From positions 62,001 through 126,000 of the forward strand of contig NW_024470328.1 of assembly GCF_900496995.4 (NCBI RefSeq): a DNA stretch of 64,000 bases, given 5' to 3'. Every line of letters begins with the position of its first letter. Position 1 is the stretch's first letter. Below the pieces are notes generated by a model. It had not been told where the DNA came from. It saw only the letters and a program-made list of their open reading frames with translations, and ran no database searches. Position numbers and translations under genes: made by a program. Of the stretch, positions 34,614 to 44,038 are shown one piece after another. This DNA is from Aquila chrysaetos chrysaetos. Its lineage: Eukaryota; Chordata; Aves; Accipitriformes; Accipitridae.

Positions 34614-35248
34614 ATCCACCCCGTGACCACAGTCATGATTCGACTGGTTTCTTTGGAGTGGTGGTACAGTCACCTCTTGCCTCCAAAGTTAAAAGGGGGT
34701 GCAGTTTGGCGAGTTGACGCTCATTGTGGGTCATCGTTCCTTTCTGGTCTAGAACCAAAGCGGAATATCAAACACATGAATATTCAGTGTATGGACAGTT
34801 TAAAGGAGTATACTTAACCGTTAGTACAGGCTTTACTACCAAGTATTTGATAGAACTTATTGCAATATAGATTACAGCAATCATAACTACAAGCATTATT
34901 AAAGATTAGAGAATGTTGGTCTCCCACCCCGTGACAGAAACAAGTGCCTCCTTGTGAGATTTCAGAGCTTAGCGTAGTATCATTCCAACCCCACCCTGTG
35001 ATCCCATGGGTTAGTTGGAGGATATAGTCACATCTGATGATCCACTATAATTGTTATATTGCTCTCATGTGAGGTCAAGGACTCACGATATTAATGTCCA
35101 TCATTTTGCCACGACATTATTATCCAGATCTTCATCATCCACGTCTGTCGCAGTCATCACTGTCAGCAAACGGACTGGAGTGCCTCGTTCCTTCATGGTC
35201 CTGTAAAAAAGCACAACTAGGCCTCAGTTTTAAAACCGGGTCGCAGGG
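34614..35248 (-). other. ERV B 3' non-coding region and polypurine tract
   Basis: Between the pol stop and the 3' LTR there is no env frame. The reverse strand carries GGTCACGGGGTGGAT directly before the LTR as polypurine tract. Two similar words (CTGTCACGGGGTGGGAG near 34,923-34,939 and ATCACAGGGTGGGGTT near 34,989-35,004) lie upstream. The element is therefore env-less by structure, as in many class III ERVs. Confidence 0.65.
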
Positions 35249-37732
35249 TTAGAAGTCCGGTATTATCCACCGGGCACTGATACGGTGAGTCTTTCCGCTC
35301 CCATCCAAAGCTTCCCAGGCATGCAGGCCTCTGGGTTTTGCTAAGGTCATAGGAACAATACCAATGGAGGGCAGTTTCACCATGACGGATTGGCCCACGT
35401 ATGTCTCCCGTGGCAGCTGATGTTTCTGGTCGCCTGGAATAAAATCTTTACCCCTTAATGGTTCCATAGGACCGAATGCTCGAATTTTTGGACTACCATA
35501 ATTTCCCCATCGGCTGTTGACGGTGAAAACTGCCTGTGGTAATCGTGTGTTCCAGTTGTGGCGTGAGACATCAGCATGTTTTTTAATCAAGCCATTGGTT
35601 CGTTCAACTATACCATTGGCTTGGGGGTAATATGGGGTGTCAAACACCCATTTGATGCCCTCCCCTCGCGCCCAGTCTTGTACCACTGTGGCTGTGAAAT
35701 GTGATCCGTTGTCACTTTGAATGCACTCAGGAGTAGGCAGAATACCAAACCACTCTCACAAGACCTGAACTGTCTGGTTTCCAGTGGCTGTACCAACAGC
35801 CGTTGCCATAGACAATCCTGATACCACTTCCACTCCTGCCAAAATATACTTCTGCCCATGAGATGGTTTTAAAGGACCAATGTAATCAACCTGCCACGTG
35901 CTCCAAAGAGCCTTGCCTTGTCTGATATGCTGGGCCGGAGCTTGGTTTGGGTGATTAGCTTTAAGCCTTATTCGGCATTGCGGGCAAGCTGTAAGAATTG
36001 CTTCACAGGTTTTCATAGACACTGGCCAACCCCGAGATTGGCATTCATAATAGAGATCTGCTTTCCTTGAGTGACCTCGTTTGATATGCAACCATTCTGC
36101 TAGTCTATCCCAATCCTCCTTCTCACTGGTGACCATCCTGATTTGGGCCAGGTGGTCCACCTGCTGATTCCATTTCGCAGCTGGGGTTCCATCCCGAGCA
36201 TGTCCCTTCACCCATCCCACCTTTAAAGGTTGGGATCTCCCTATTGCCAGGAGACGTCGCCAATCCTCTGTCCTCCACACTTTCATGTGACCTACTTCCC
36301 ACTTACTAGATTCCCACTGACATAACCACTCTGTAGCACCCTTAAAGGTTGCGTAAGAGTCAGTATAGACGATGGTAGCACCATTCTTTACGGCCAGTAA
36401 CAAAGCCCGTAGTTCTCCTACTTGTGCACTACCGTCACCCTCTTCTTCGACTGTCTTTCCAGTACTAATCTCCAATGCCACTGCTTTATATTGCCATTTT
36501 GATCCCACTCGATGGGCAGATGCATCTGTGAACCACACTCCTTGCATATCTGAGCCTGCCACAAATTCGGGTGCGTCCTCAATCGGAGAAGTTTTACATG
36601 GTTGAACCAGCAAGGCTGGGTCAGGGTTTACAGGTTGCTGTAGTTTGAAAACTTTAGTCAGAACCTCCTTTAGTGGGAGCAATTGGCTTATCCCTTCTAG
36701 GTATGCATACCATTTCCTAACTGTGGCCTTTTGGGCTACTCCCTCCGGAGGAGGTGACCCATTGAGGATTGAATTTAAGAGAGGGAAAGGGCCCTGTACT
36801 ATAACATCTTGTGAGGTACACAGCTTTTCAGCCTCTTTAACTGCTCTAGTGGGGGAGAGGACCCCCTTTTCCCAATCTGAATATTGTTGCTCCGTTTCTT
36901 TGAATGCAGTGGAAGAAAATAATAAAGGCCTGGCTGGTCCCTGTGGCCCCTTTTGAAACACACTACAGTATGAGGCATGTTCAGCAAATCCCCATTCCAC
37001 TCTCAATGGATCTTGTGGGTGCAATGGACCTAGTCTCTGACAAGCCTTAAGCTCATCTTTCAGAGTGGTGAGGGCTTCCGTATGTTGCAAAGTCCAATCC
37101 CATTTCCTGTTTTTTCGGAGCAAGTCATAAAGAGGGTGGCCAATCACTGAAAATCCTGGTATATGTTTTCTCCAATAGCCCAAGGTACCTAGCAGCTGTT
37201 GTAATTCTGTTTTGTTACTTGGAGTCTGTCCTTTTTCAATTTCTGACAGAGTGTCATCAGGTACTGCAACTGCACCAGCTATCCACCATGCCCCTAGGAA
37301 TTTGACTTCTTGTCCTGGACCTTGGGATTTAGAAGATGGAATGTCTAGCCCATTCTTGACCAACAGATTCCAGATGGCCTCAGCCACTTGCCCTACCTGT
37401 TCCTTGTTGTCCCCACCAACTACGATATCATCTATATATTGATAGATGTGGACACCTGGTGGTACCTCCACAGCATCAAGGAGCTTGGCTAAAGCATTGT
37501 GAGCGATAGTAGGGGAGTGCTTATATCCCTGGGGAAGTCGATTAAAGGTATACTGGGTCCCTTCCCAAGTGAAGGCAAACTGGGGTTTGTCCTCTTCCCT
37601 TAGGGGAATGATAAAAAACATATCTTTGACATCTAAAGCAGCCATCCATGGGTGGGCTGCAGCCTGTATTGCTGTTATTACTGAGGTGATACTTGGGATG
37701 GCAGAAGTTAATGGTGGGGTATTACTATTCAA
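35249..37732 (-). pseudogene. ERV B pol, open except for one TGA
   Basis: Reverse-strand Pol of a class III-like ERV. The RT carries 'AALDVKDMFFIIPL', 'NRLPQGYKHSPTIAHN', 'YQYIDDIVVGGD' (YxDD) and 'FLGAWWIAG'. RNase H has 'GVWFTDASAHRVG' and 'IVYTDSYATFKG'. Integrase has a zinc module ('IKRGHSRKADLYYE' to 'TACPQCRIR'), then D at 'WQVDYIGPLKP', D at 'IQSDNGSHF' and E at 'PQANGIVERTNGLI', so the whole D,D-35-E triad is present, and a C-terminal domain ending 'HRISARWIIPDF'. A single in-frame TGA near 35,753-35,755 splits it. The upstream RT start (37,733-37,890) runs back to the protease in another frame. Best preserved retroviral gene in the window. Confidence 0.88.
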
Positions 37733-37888
37733 TCTTCTATAATCAATTGTTAGTCGCCACCTTCCATCTGATTTACGGACTGGCCAACAGGGGAATTGTA
37801 AGGAGAATGTGTGCGACTGATGATCTCTCTTTTCTCCAGATCATTAATTACTTCCAAAATGCCCCGCCTGGCAGCGGCTGGAAGGGGG

Positions 37889-38332
37889 TTATTGAGGGAC
37901 ACGGGTTACTTTAGATTGCGGTAGTGCAGGAGCAATCTGCAATGCTCTCACATGGATAGCCTCTGCCTCTCTGCCCCCAAAGCTCCACACCCTACCATTG
38001 GGTAGATACCATTGTCTGCCTGCCAGCACATCAAATCCCAGTACATTTCCCTCATAGGGGCTTAAAGCCACCTCCACAGCTGTCATTCTTTTCTCCCCCG
38101 GTAGCCAAAGTTGGGTTCGGGCTATGGGGCAATTTTCTGTTGCCCCTGTTACTCCCCTAATATTTATAGCCTTTCTTGATGGCCTACTTCCCAGCTCACT
38201 AGCTTGTTGCTCATTTAAAACACTAATCTGGGCTCCTGTATTGATTAAGAATTCCAAACTTATCCGTTTTGGGCCCACAGGAATGTGTATGTAAGGCTCT
38301 TTATCGGCAGACCATTGGCAAGTATTTACCAT
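37889..38332 (-). pseudogene. ERV B protease
   Basis: Reverse-strand aspartic protease. 'LEFLINTGAQISVLNEQQAS' has Asn-Thr-Gly where the catalytic Asp-Thr-Gly is expected. 'IRGVTGATENCPIA' and 'VLGFDVLAGRQWYLPNG' match ERV A's protease in position. The Asp-to-Asn change would remove activity. The frame is 147 codons. Confidence 0.78.
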
Positions 38333-38367
38333 GCGGATTGGGTGGCCTGAACCCCAAACTGCAGCTT

Positions 38368-39600
38368 CTAGTTTTTTAGCCCTTCCAGTTCCTCTCCCAG
38401 TGCCGCGAAAGGGTCCCGTTTCTCTTCCCGAGGGGGCGGGCTTGCTGGCGCTTCCCTCTGTTCTCTAGCTTTCCCCTCCAGTAACTCCACCAGCTTCCGG
38501 ATGTCGTCAGCGGACTGCCCGTCCGGCACGGCTCGGGGTGCCCCCAGTGCCAGTGCCTTCCGCCAGAGATCGTTCCTTTCGGGATCGTAATTCCAGTCTG
38601 CCCGCCTGTGAGATCGAGACCGCTCGAGGGGGCGGGGCTTACAACCGGCTGCCCGGACCTTCCTGCCGCCCTCCGTGCCACCGCTCGGCTCCGTCCATCC
38701 CATCTCGCGCCCGTAAACTACTATCCTGTGCAGTACTTCCTCCCAAGTCATCACGTGCGCGGCCGGCCCCTGGGGGTTCTGTCAGTTACGATCAATGGCC
38801 CCCTGGATTCGTTCTCTGAGGGACTGGACGTGTATTTTTAAAGCGTCCGGCAGACCTCTAATAAGGGGTCTGAGGTGTCGGGGATCCACCGGTGCAGTCA
38901 TCGGTATCCCTTGCTGCCCTCTATCATACATAGCCTGAACACAGGCGGCTTTTTGCACCCCCTCCGTTAACTCCGACAATCCCTTTGCCCGGATAGTAAC
39001 AGATTCTCCTCTCTCCTTGGGGTCCACACCCCCAGCCCAGTAAGCTACTCTGGATGTTATTGACCGATCCCCCGTCGGTCCATCATTCAGAAACACTCCC
39101 GGTCCCCAGTAATTTCTTGCTTCATCATCACTCAACAGTATCCGGTGTGCCCCCGTTACAGAAACTCTCCACAAATACTCAGTTGCGGTTTCTCCCGGCT
39201 TGCACGAAAACTTAGCTTGCAACTCGCCGAGCTCAGGTCCTGACCGAGGGGCCATGCAAACAGCGCTCCAGGGGCTCCCACCGTGTGGACCCGCATGCCC
39301 TTCTGTTTCAATAAGGGGCCACATGTCCCTTTCCTCCAATTCCACCTTCAGACAATCTATTTCCCCTTGCCTTTTAGCAGAATCACAGTTCTGTCCTTGA
39401 ATCCAGCAGGCGCCCAGGAGGGCCCACACACTGCCTTTGCTGTCTCGCGGACTACTTCCGCGGCACAGTTCTACTCTCTCCACGACCGCTGCAGGGTTGG
39501 ACCACTTCTCCTTCGCCCAGTCCAGACCTGGGGGAGAAGGGCTGCAGCCGTGCCTCCGTAATAATTCCTCCACTAACACCATCCTGCCGACTACGCCCAT
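38368..39600 (-). pseudogene. ERV B gag
   Basis: Reverse-strand gag in two frames (39,600-38,782 and 38,754-38,368). The N-terminal 'VEELLRRHGCSPSPPGLDWA' and the central 'ATEYLWRVSVTGAHRI', 'NYWGPGVFLNDG' and 'LRPLIRGLPDALK' align with ERV A gag. A short charged helix ('KRQGEIDCLKVELEERD') stands where ERV A has a longer coiled coil. The second frame is basic and Pro-rich with no CCHC knuckle. The first ATG (39,600) lies inside the primer site. The second, six codons on, is a more ordinary start. One frame change near 38,770 breaks the gene. Confidence 0.8.
39580..39599 (-). other. ERV B primer binding site, tRNA-Ser type
   Basis: The reverse strand reads TGGGCGTAGTCGGCAGGAT two bases past the LTR. 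Apart from one extra G it equals TGGCGTAGTCGGCAGGAT, the complement of the 3' end of vertebrate tRNA-Ser(UGA/AGA) as I recall it. ERV A uses a different serine isoacceptor. Confidence 0.6.
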
Positions 39601-39601
39601 T

Positions 39602-40116
39602 TGTTACGGATGCACAACTAACCAAATCCAACAAGTGTTAAAGCTCAGATTTATTCTTTAGCAAAAGTAAGTTAGAAGTCTGGTAACATTTTATAAAATC
39701 ACAGGCTCAATGGTGTAAAGGGAATTAATACTACACGGCCGACTTAAGAATCCCCAAGATTTAAAGTGGCGGCTCAAAATGTGCGTATCACTCACCTAAA
39801 AGCTGCGGGCCCTCTCCCTCGAGGAGTTACCTCGGGCGGTGCCCTGGCCCGAGGGGGAGTCCCGAACTGCAGACCCGCTGCTCTGAGGAGGACTGCCAAC
39901 GTGTCCTCCGGCAGGACCCCGTTTATACCCCTGTCGAATCTGACCTGTGGTCAATTAATTCTATTGGCTAGGAGGGTCACCTCGGTGTACCTGGCACATC
40001 TCGATTGGCCAGTTCAAATTTCAACCTGCAGCCTCCAGGGTTTCCTTCCCCTTCTCCCTTCCTGGAGAAGTTTTGTTTCCTGCTGGCAGGATGGGGGGGT
40101 GGGATGTACTGCCTCA
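39602..40116 (-). repeat. ERV B 5' LTR
   Basis: The 515-bp partner of 34,094-34,613, reverse orientation, starting TGAGGCAGTACATCCC and ending CATCCGTAACA. Near identity of the two LTRs indicates a comparatively recent insertion. Confidence 0.9.
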
Positions 40117-40526
40117 CCATGCATGGGGAGGGCACCCAGAAGGGCTTCTCTAAATGTGTTGTCAGCACAAGGAAGGCAGCTGAGGGAACCCTGGTCCTAG
40201 TGGCCAGTGGGGCAGGGGACAGAGTGACAAAGCCATTATAAATACAGCAAGTCCTCAGAACAAAGAATCTCTCTTAAGACTCCTGCCACATAGCAGGACT
40301 GTGACCGAGCTGCCAGAGTACTCAGGCCTTACACCAAGCCGGGGGCTCAGAAGGAGAGTGTGGGAGTGGAAAGAGAGCAGCTCAGAAAGATCAAACGCTG
40401 GTGCTGCCTGGAACTGCTGCTGTGCTGAGAACCTTTTCCCCTTCCCCTCTTCACACAGGCACTGCCCTGCAGCTTCACCAACTTCTCAGAGGTAGGATCT
40501 CATGCAAACAAGTCGCTGCAGGGTCC

Positions 40527-40532
40527 TTTATT
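40527..40532 (-). terminator. OR2 poly(A) signal
   Basis: TTTATT on the + strand (AATAAA for the - strand gene), about 225 bases past the OR2 stop and followed by 'ggaccctgcagcgact' on the reverse strand, matching the OR1 3' flank. Confidence 0.65.
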
Positions 40533-40756
40533 GTGTTGAAATACACAGAGAGCACTGCGCCTCATTTACACAGACTCTGGGTCATATTCTATAGGTAGAC
40601 AGTGAATTAGAAGTGGGATGAATCATAAAATTTCATTGTGCACATTATGACTAGAAAAATAAACACCACCGCCACCACAAACAGGAATCTGAGTAGACAG
40701 GCTGGGCCTGTAATGAGTTACATTATGAATGCTCTGCAAAAGAAAACAGGAAAAAT

Positions 40757-41686
40757 TCATTCTGAAAAGCACCTGTTCATCATTTTCCTCAGGGCATCCT
40801 TGAGCTCCTGGTTCCTCATGCTGTAGAGGAGGGGGTTCACTGCTGGAGGCACCACCGAGTACAGAACTGCCACCACCAGGTCGAGGGGTGGGGAAGAGAT
40901 GGAGTGGGGCTTCAGGTAGGCAAACACTGCAGTGCTGACAAACAGGGAGACCACGGCCAGGTGAGGGAGGCACGTGGAAAAGGCTTTGTGCTGTCCCTGC
41001 TCAGAGGGGATCCTCAGCACAGCCCTGAAGATCTGCACATAGGAGAAAAGAATGAAAACAAAACAACCAAATGCCAAACAGGCACTAAGCACAAGAAGCC
41101 CAACTTCCCTGAGGTAGGAGCTTGAACAGGAGAGCTTGAGGATGTGAGGGATTTCACAGAAGAACTGGCCCACAACATTGCCTTGGCAGAGTGATAGTGA
41201 AAATGTATTGGCCATGTGCAGCACAGCATTGAGAAACCCACAGCCCCAGGCAGCTGCTGCCATGCGGACACAAGCTCTGCTGCCCAGGAGGGTCCCGTAG
41301 TGCAGGGGTTGGCAGATGGCAAAGTAGCGGTCGTAGGCCATGATGGTGAGGACACAATACTCCGCTACGATCAAAAAGGTAAAGAAAAAGACCTGTGCAG
41401 CACATCCCCAGTAGGAAATGGCCCTGCTGCCCCACAGGGAATTGGCCACGGATTGGGGAATGGTGGTGGAGATGGAGCCCAGGTCAAGCAGGGAGAGGTT
41501 GAGGAGGAAGAAGTACATGGGGGTGTGGAGGCGGTGGTCACAGGCTACAGTGGTTATGATGAGGCCATTGGCCAGGAGGGCAGCCAGGTAGATGCCCAGG
41601 AAGAGCCAGAAGTGCAAGAGCTGCAGCTGTCGCATGTCTGCAAATGCCAGGAGGAGGAATTCGGTGATGAAGCTGCCGTTGGACAT
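40757..41686 (-). CDS. Olfactory receptor, OR14-like (OR2)
   Basis: Reverse-strand odorant receptor of 309 residues from MSNGSF, intact. Marks in order: Asn-Gly-Ser glycosylation site, 'LHTPMYFFLLNLSLLDLG', 'MAYDRYFAICQPLHYGTLLG' (TM3 end), 'KAFSTCLPHLAVVSLFVS' (TM6) and 'NPLLYSMRNQELKDALRK' (TM7 and tail). It shares most of its sequence with OR1, differing mainly in TM3, TM5 and the second extracellular loop, the parts usually tied to ligand choice. An acceptor 'ccctcttgaacag' ends 23 bases before the ATG, so the in-frame ATG upstream at 41,710 is intronic. A possible donor of a non-coding exon lies at 42,830. Orientation is opposite to OR1. Confidence 0.93.
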   Translation of the reverse strand: MSNGSFITEFLLLAFADMRQLQLLHFWLFLGIYLAALLANGLIITTVACDHRLHTPMYFFLLNLSLLDLGSISTTIPQSVANSLWGSRAISYWGCAAQVFFFTFLIVAEYCVLTIMAYDRYFAICQPLHYGTLLGSRACVRMAAAAWGCGFLNAVLHMANTFSLSLCQGNVVGQFFCEIPHILKLSCSSSYLREVGLLVLSACLAFGCFVFILFSYVQIFRAVLRIPSEQGQHKAFSTCLPHLAVVSLFVSTAVFAYLKPHSISSPPLDLVVAVLYSVVPPAVNPLLYSMRNQELKDALRKMMNRCFSE

Positions 41687-41709
41687 TAGCTTCCTCTGGG
41701 CATGGGGCA

Positions 41710-41711
41710 CT
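41710..41711 (-). promoter_or_regulatory. Splice acceptor before OR2 coding exon
   Basis: On the reverse strand 'ccctcttgaacag' is followed by 'tgccccatgcccagaggaag' and then the start codon, a layout shared with OR1. It decides the OR2 start. Confidence 0.65.
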
Positions 41712-43768
41712 GTTCAAGAGGGAAAAGACATTGACAAGTTAGAAGAAAATTCTTTAGCTAAACCTAATGCATTTCTCATAGAAACCCCACCAAAGCTGCC
41801 TCTCGTATTTCAGAAAGACCTTTGGCAGGTCGCTTTCATGAGCTGTGCTTGGTGCTGGCTGAGGACGCACTGGGAGCAGCAGGCTCTGCTGTGGGCTACA
41901 GGGGAGTCAGTCCTGCCCTACAGCAAGAGTTAAATAGGAACATGGGGTCATCTTAGATTAAATGAACGTGTCATGTCAAACAGTTTTTCAGCATTGTCAC
42001 TCCCAGTTCAACCAAAACTGGGGATTTTGTTTTGAGTATTTGTTCTGGTTTCCACACGTCACTTAATGAGTGCTTTTGGCAGGGTAAAGAAGTGAATGCC
42101 CTAAAGATGGGGTGTCCTGAAAGGAGAGTTTTGTCATTTGTATCACTGGGAGACTGGGGATTAGGAGGGGATTGGGATATTTTACTCACATGGACAAATC
42201 TCTGAAATGCACCCAAATCCCCCCTCCCCATTCCTCTCCAGTGACAAGAACAAGTGGAGCAGGGACAGGAGGACGAAAATGGATAAACACTACAGACCTG
42301 CTGCCAATGGAGGCAGGACAGGGACAGATGGTAGGGCATTTGATAATTTCTTCCTACTACAGGGCTGAGGCAACTGAGAAGGTGACTGAGTCCCCATGGC
42401 CATAAGGGCAGAGGATCTGCTGGGTGGGACAAAAGACCACAGGTTTTCCCCACTGATAGCAGGGAGGTGCCTGAATCCCCCCTCCCATGGCATTGCTGGG
42501 AGTAGCTCCCTCTCACTCCCTGCCCCTGTCTCTGCTGCCTGGAGCTGTCCCTGTCGGCAGCTGCTTCTCTGTCCCCTTGTCTCCTCCCTGTCCCTGCTCA
42601 CAGACCCCAAACCACCCACTGTGTGCTCAGCTCTGCCCTGCAGACCCCTCCTGGCAGCCGGGCACTGCCCAGGGGCATCTCTGTGTGTACAGGGGCTAAG
42701 GAGCACCTCAGGCAAGTCCTAAGGAAAACTGGGAACTCGGTGCCTTCTCCAGAGGGGACAAATAAATTTTAGTCTCACAATGCACAACCACCCACCAGGA
42801 CAATAACAATTCAAAGCAAAGACTCCTTACCTTTCAGGAAAATGCTGCCTTGACGTTCTTCTTGAAAGTCCCCTTGGAAATGCCCAGGGCTAAGCTGGAG
42901 CTGTGAGCAAACATGACTCATGCAGCACGTTCCTGACAGCAGAAGCACCCTGCTCTGCCCTTCCAGGGGTCATTTCTTTCACCCACACCTTCTCCCCACA
43001 CTCTCCCGGGGAGTTCCCTGCGCAGGCTGAGTGCTGACCCTGGCAGGCAGCAAAGTCCCTGCTCCATCACTCAGCCCCTGAAACACCAGGACCCTGCTCT
43101 GAAGGACAGCCCTGGGCACCCCTGGATGCACACCTGGCTTCACACCCCTGCAGATGGTGCCAGGAGAAGGCAGCCCTCATGCTCTGTCCCTCTGACAGCG
43201 CAGCAGGGAAGCCCTGCTCTGGAGCACATCCTTCTCCTCTACACCAGAGAAACGAAGACAGTCCCCCTGCCAGATCCCATACACTGTCAGATGTGCCAGT
43301 GTTCGGAGATCCCTGCAGGAACTGAAGCTCTATTGCCCTGCACCCAGAGACTTACCATGCAGAGGGCTGTGAAGACTTCTCCCGCACTGAGCTCTCAGCA
43401 TCCTCCCACTCCACACTGCCTTTAAGCTCTCTCTGCCTTGCAGGTCTCCTCTCGATGCCTGCAGGCAGTGCCCCCAGCCCTGCTCCTGGGCAGAGCTGTC
43501 TCTCTGCAGCTCTGCTCACTTGCCATGAGCTCCCTCTGTCCCAGGAGCCCAGCCCAGCTCAGCAGCAGAGGACCAGCCCAAGGCAGCACTTTCTCTGCCC
43601 CCTCTGGGCTCCCTCCAGGTGTCCCTGGGGCTCCAGGGGAACCTGCTGGCAAACAGGCTGAAGCAATCACTGATGTTCCCTCCCGCACCTGGGGAGAGAC
43701 ACTGCTTTCCAGCAGGGTCATTGCTCTGCTGAGAGACAGACTTAGGTCCACGAATCAACTTTTCTGAG
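41712..43768 (-). other. OR2 upstream region, possible non-coding exon
   Basis: No coding gene is recognised in these 2 kb. On the reverse strand, 'tcctgaaag' followed by gtaaggagtc (donor at 42,829-42,830) and 'tctgcatg' followed by gtaagtctct (near 43,350) are good splice donors that could end OR2 5' UTR exons. Frames around 42.3-42.7 and 43.4-43.8 kb are low-complexity and unsupported. Confidence 0.35.
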
Positions 43769-43925
43769 AATCATAGAATCATTGCGGTTGGAAAAGACCC
43801 TTAAGATCACTAAGTCCAACCGTGAACCTAACACTAGCAAGTCCACCATTAAACCGTGTCCCTAAACACCATGTCTTTTAAATACCTCCAAGGAGGGTGA
43901 CTCAGCCACTTCCCTGGGCAGCCTC
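43769..43925 (-). mobile_element. CR1 LINE 3' end
   Basis: Starts with the CR1 3'-terminal direct repeats 'gaatcatagaatcatt' and continues 'ggttggaaaagacccttaag', 'taagtccaacc' and 'ggtgactcagccacttccct'. Only ~150 bases survive, and the last part merges with the inverted repeat at 43,909. Confidence 0.9.
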
Positions 43926-44038
43926 TTTCTTGTGCCATCATTGGGCAGGACACGCAGACAGTGACAGGCAGGGATCTCCTTTAGCCCTGCTGAGGGAAGG
44001 GAGCCAGCTGAGTCTATAGAGGCATCTCATGCTGGGAT
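43909..44038 (+). repeat. Inverted repeat, left arm
   Basis: The arm 'cttccctgggcagcctcttt' through 'gctgagggaagggag', then 'gcatctcatgctgggat', is repeated in reverse complement at 45,973-46,101. Over the first ~95 bases I count one substitution and one indel. Confidence 0.85.

Noticed and set aside
41687-41710. Upstream ATG of OR2
   Set aside because: It straddles the acceptor at 41,710 and is not conserved as a start in OR1.
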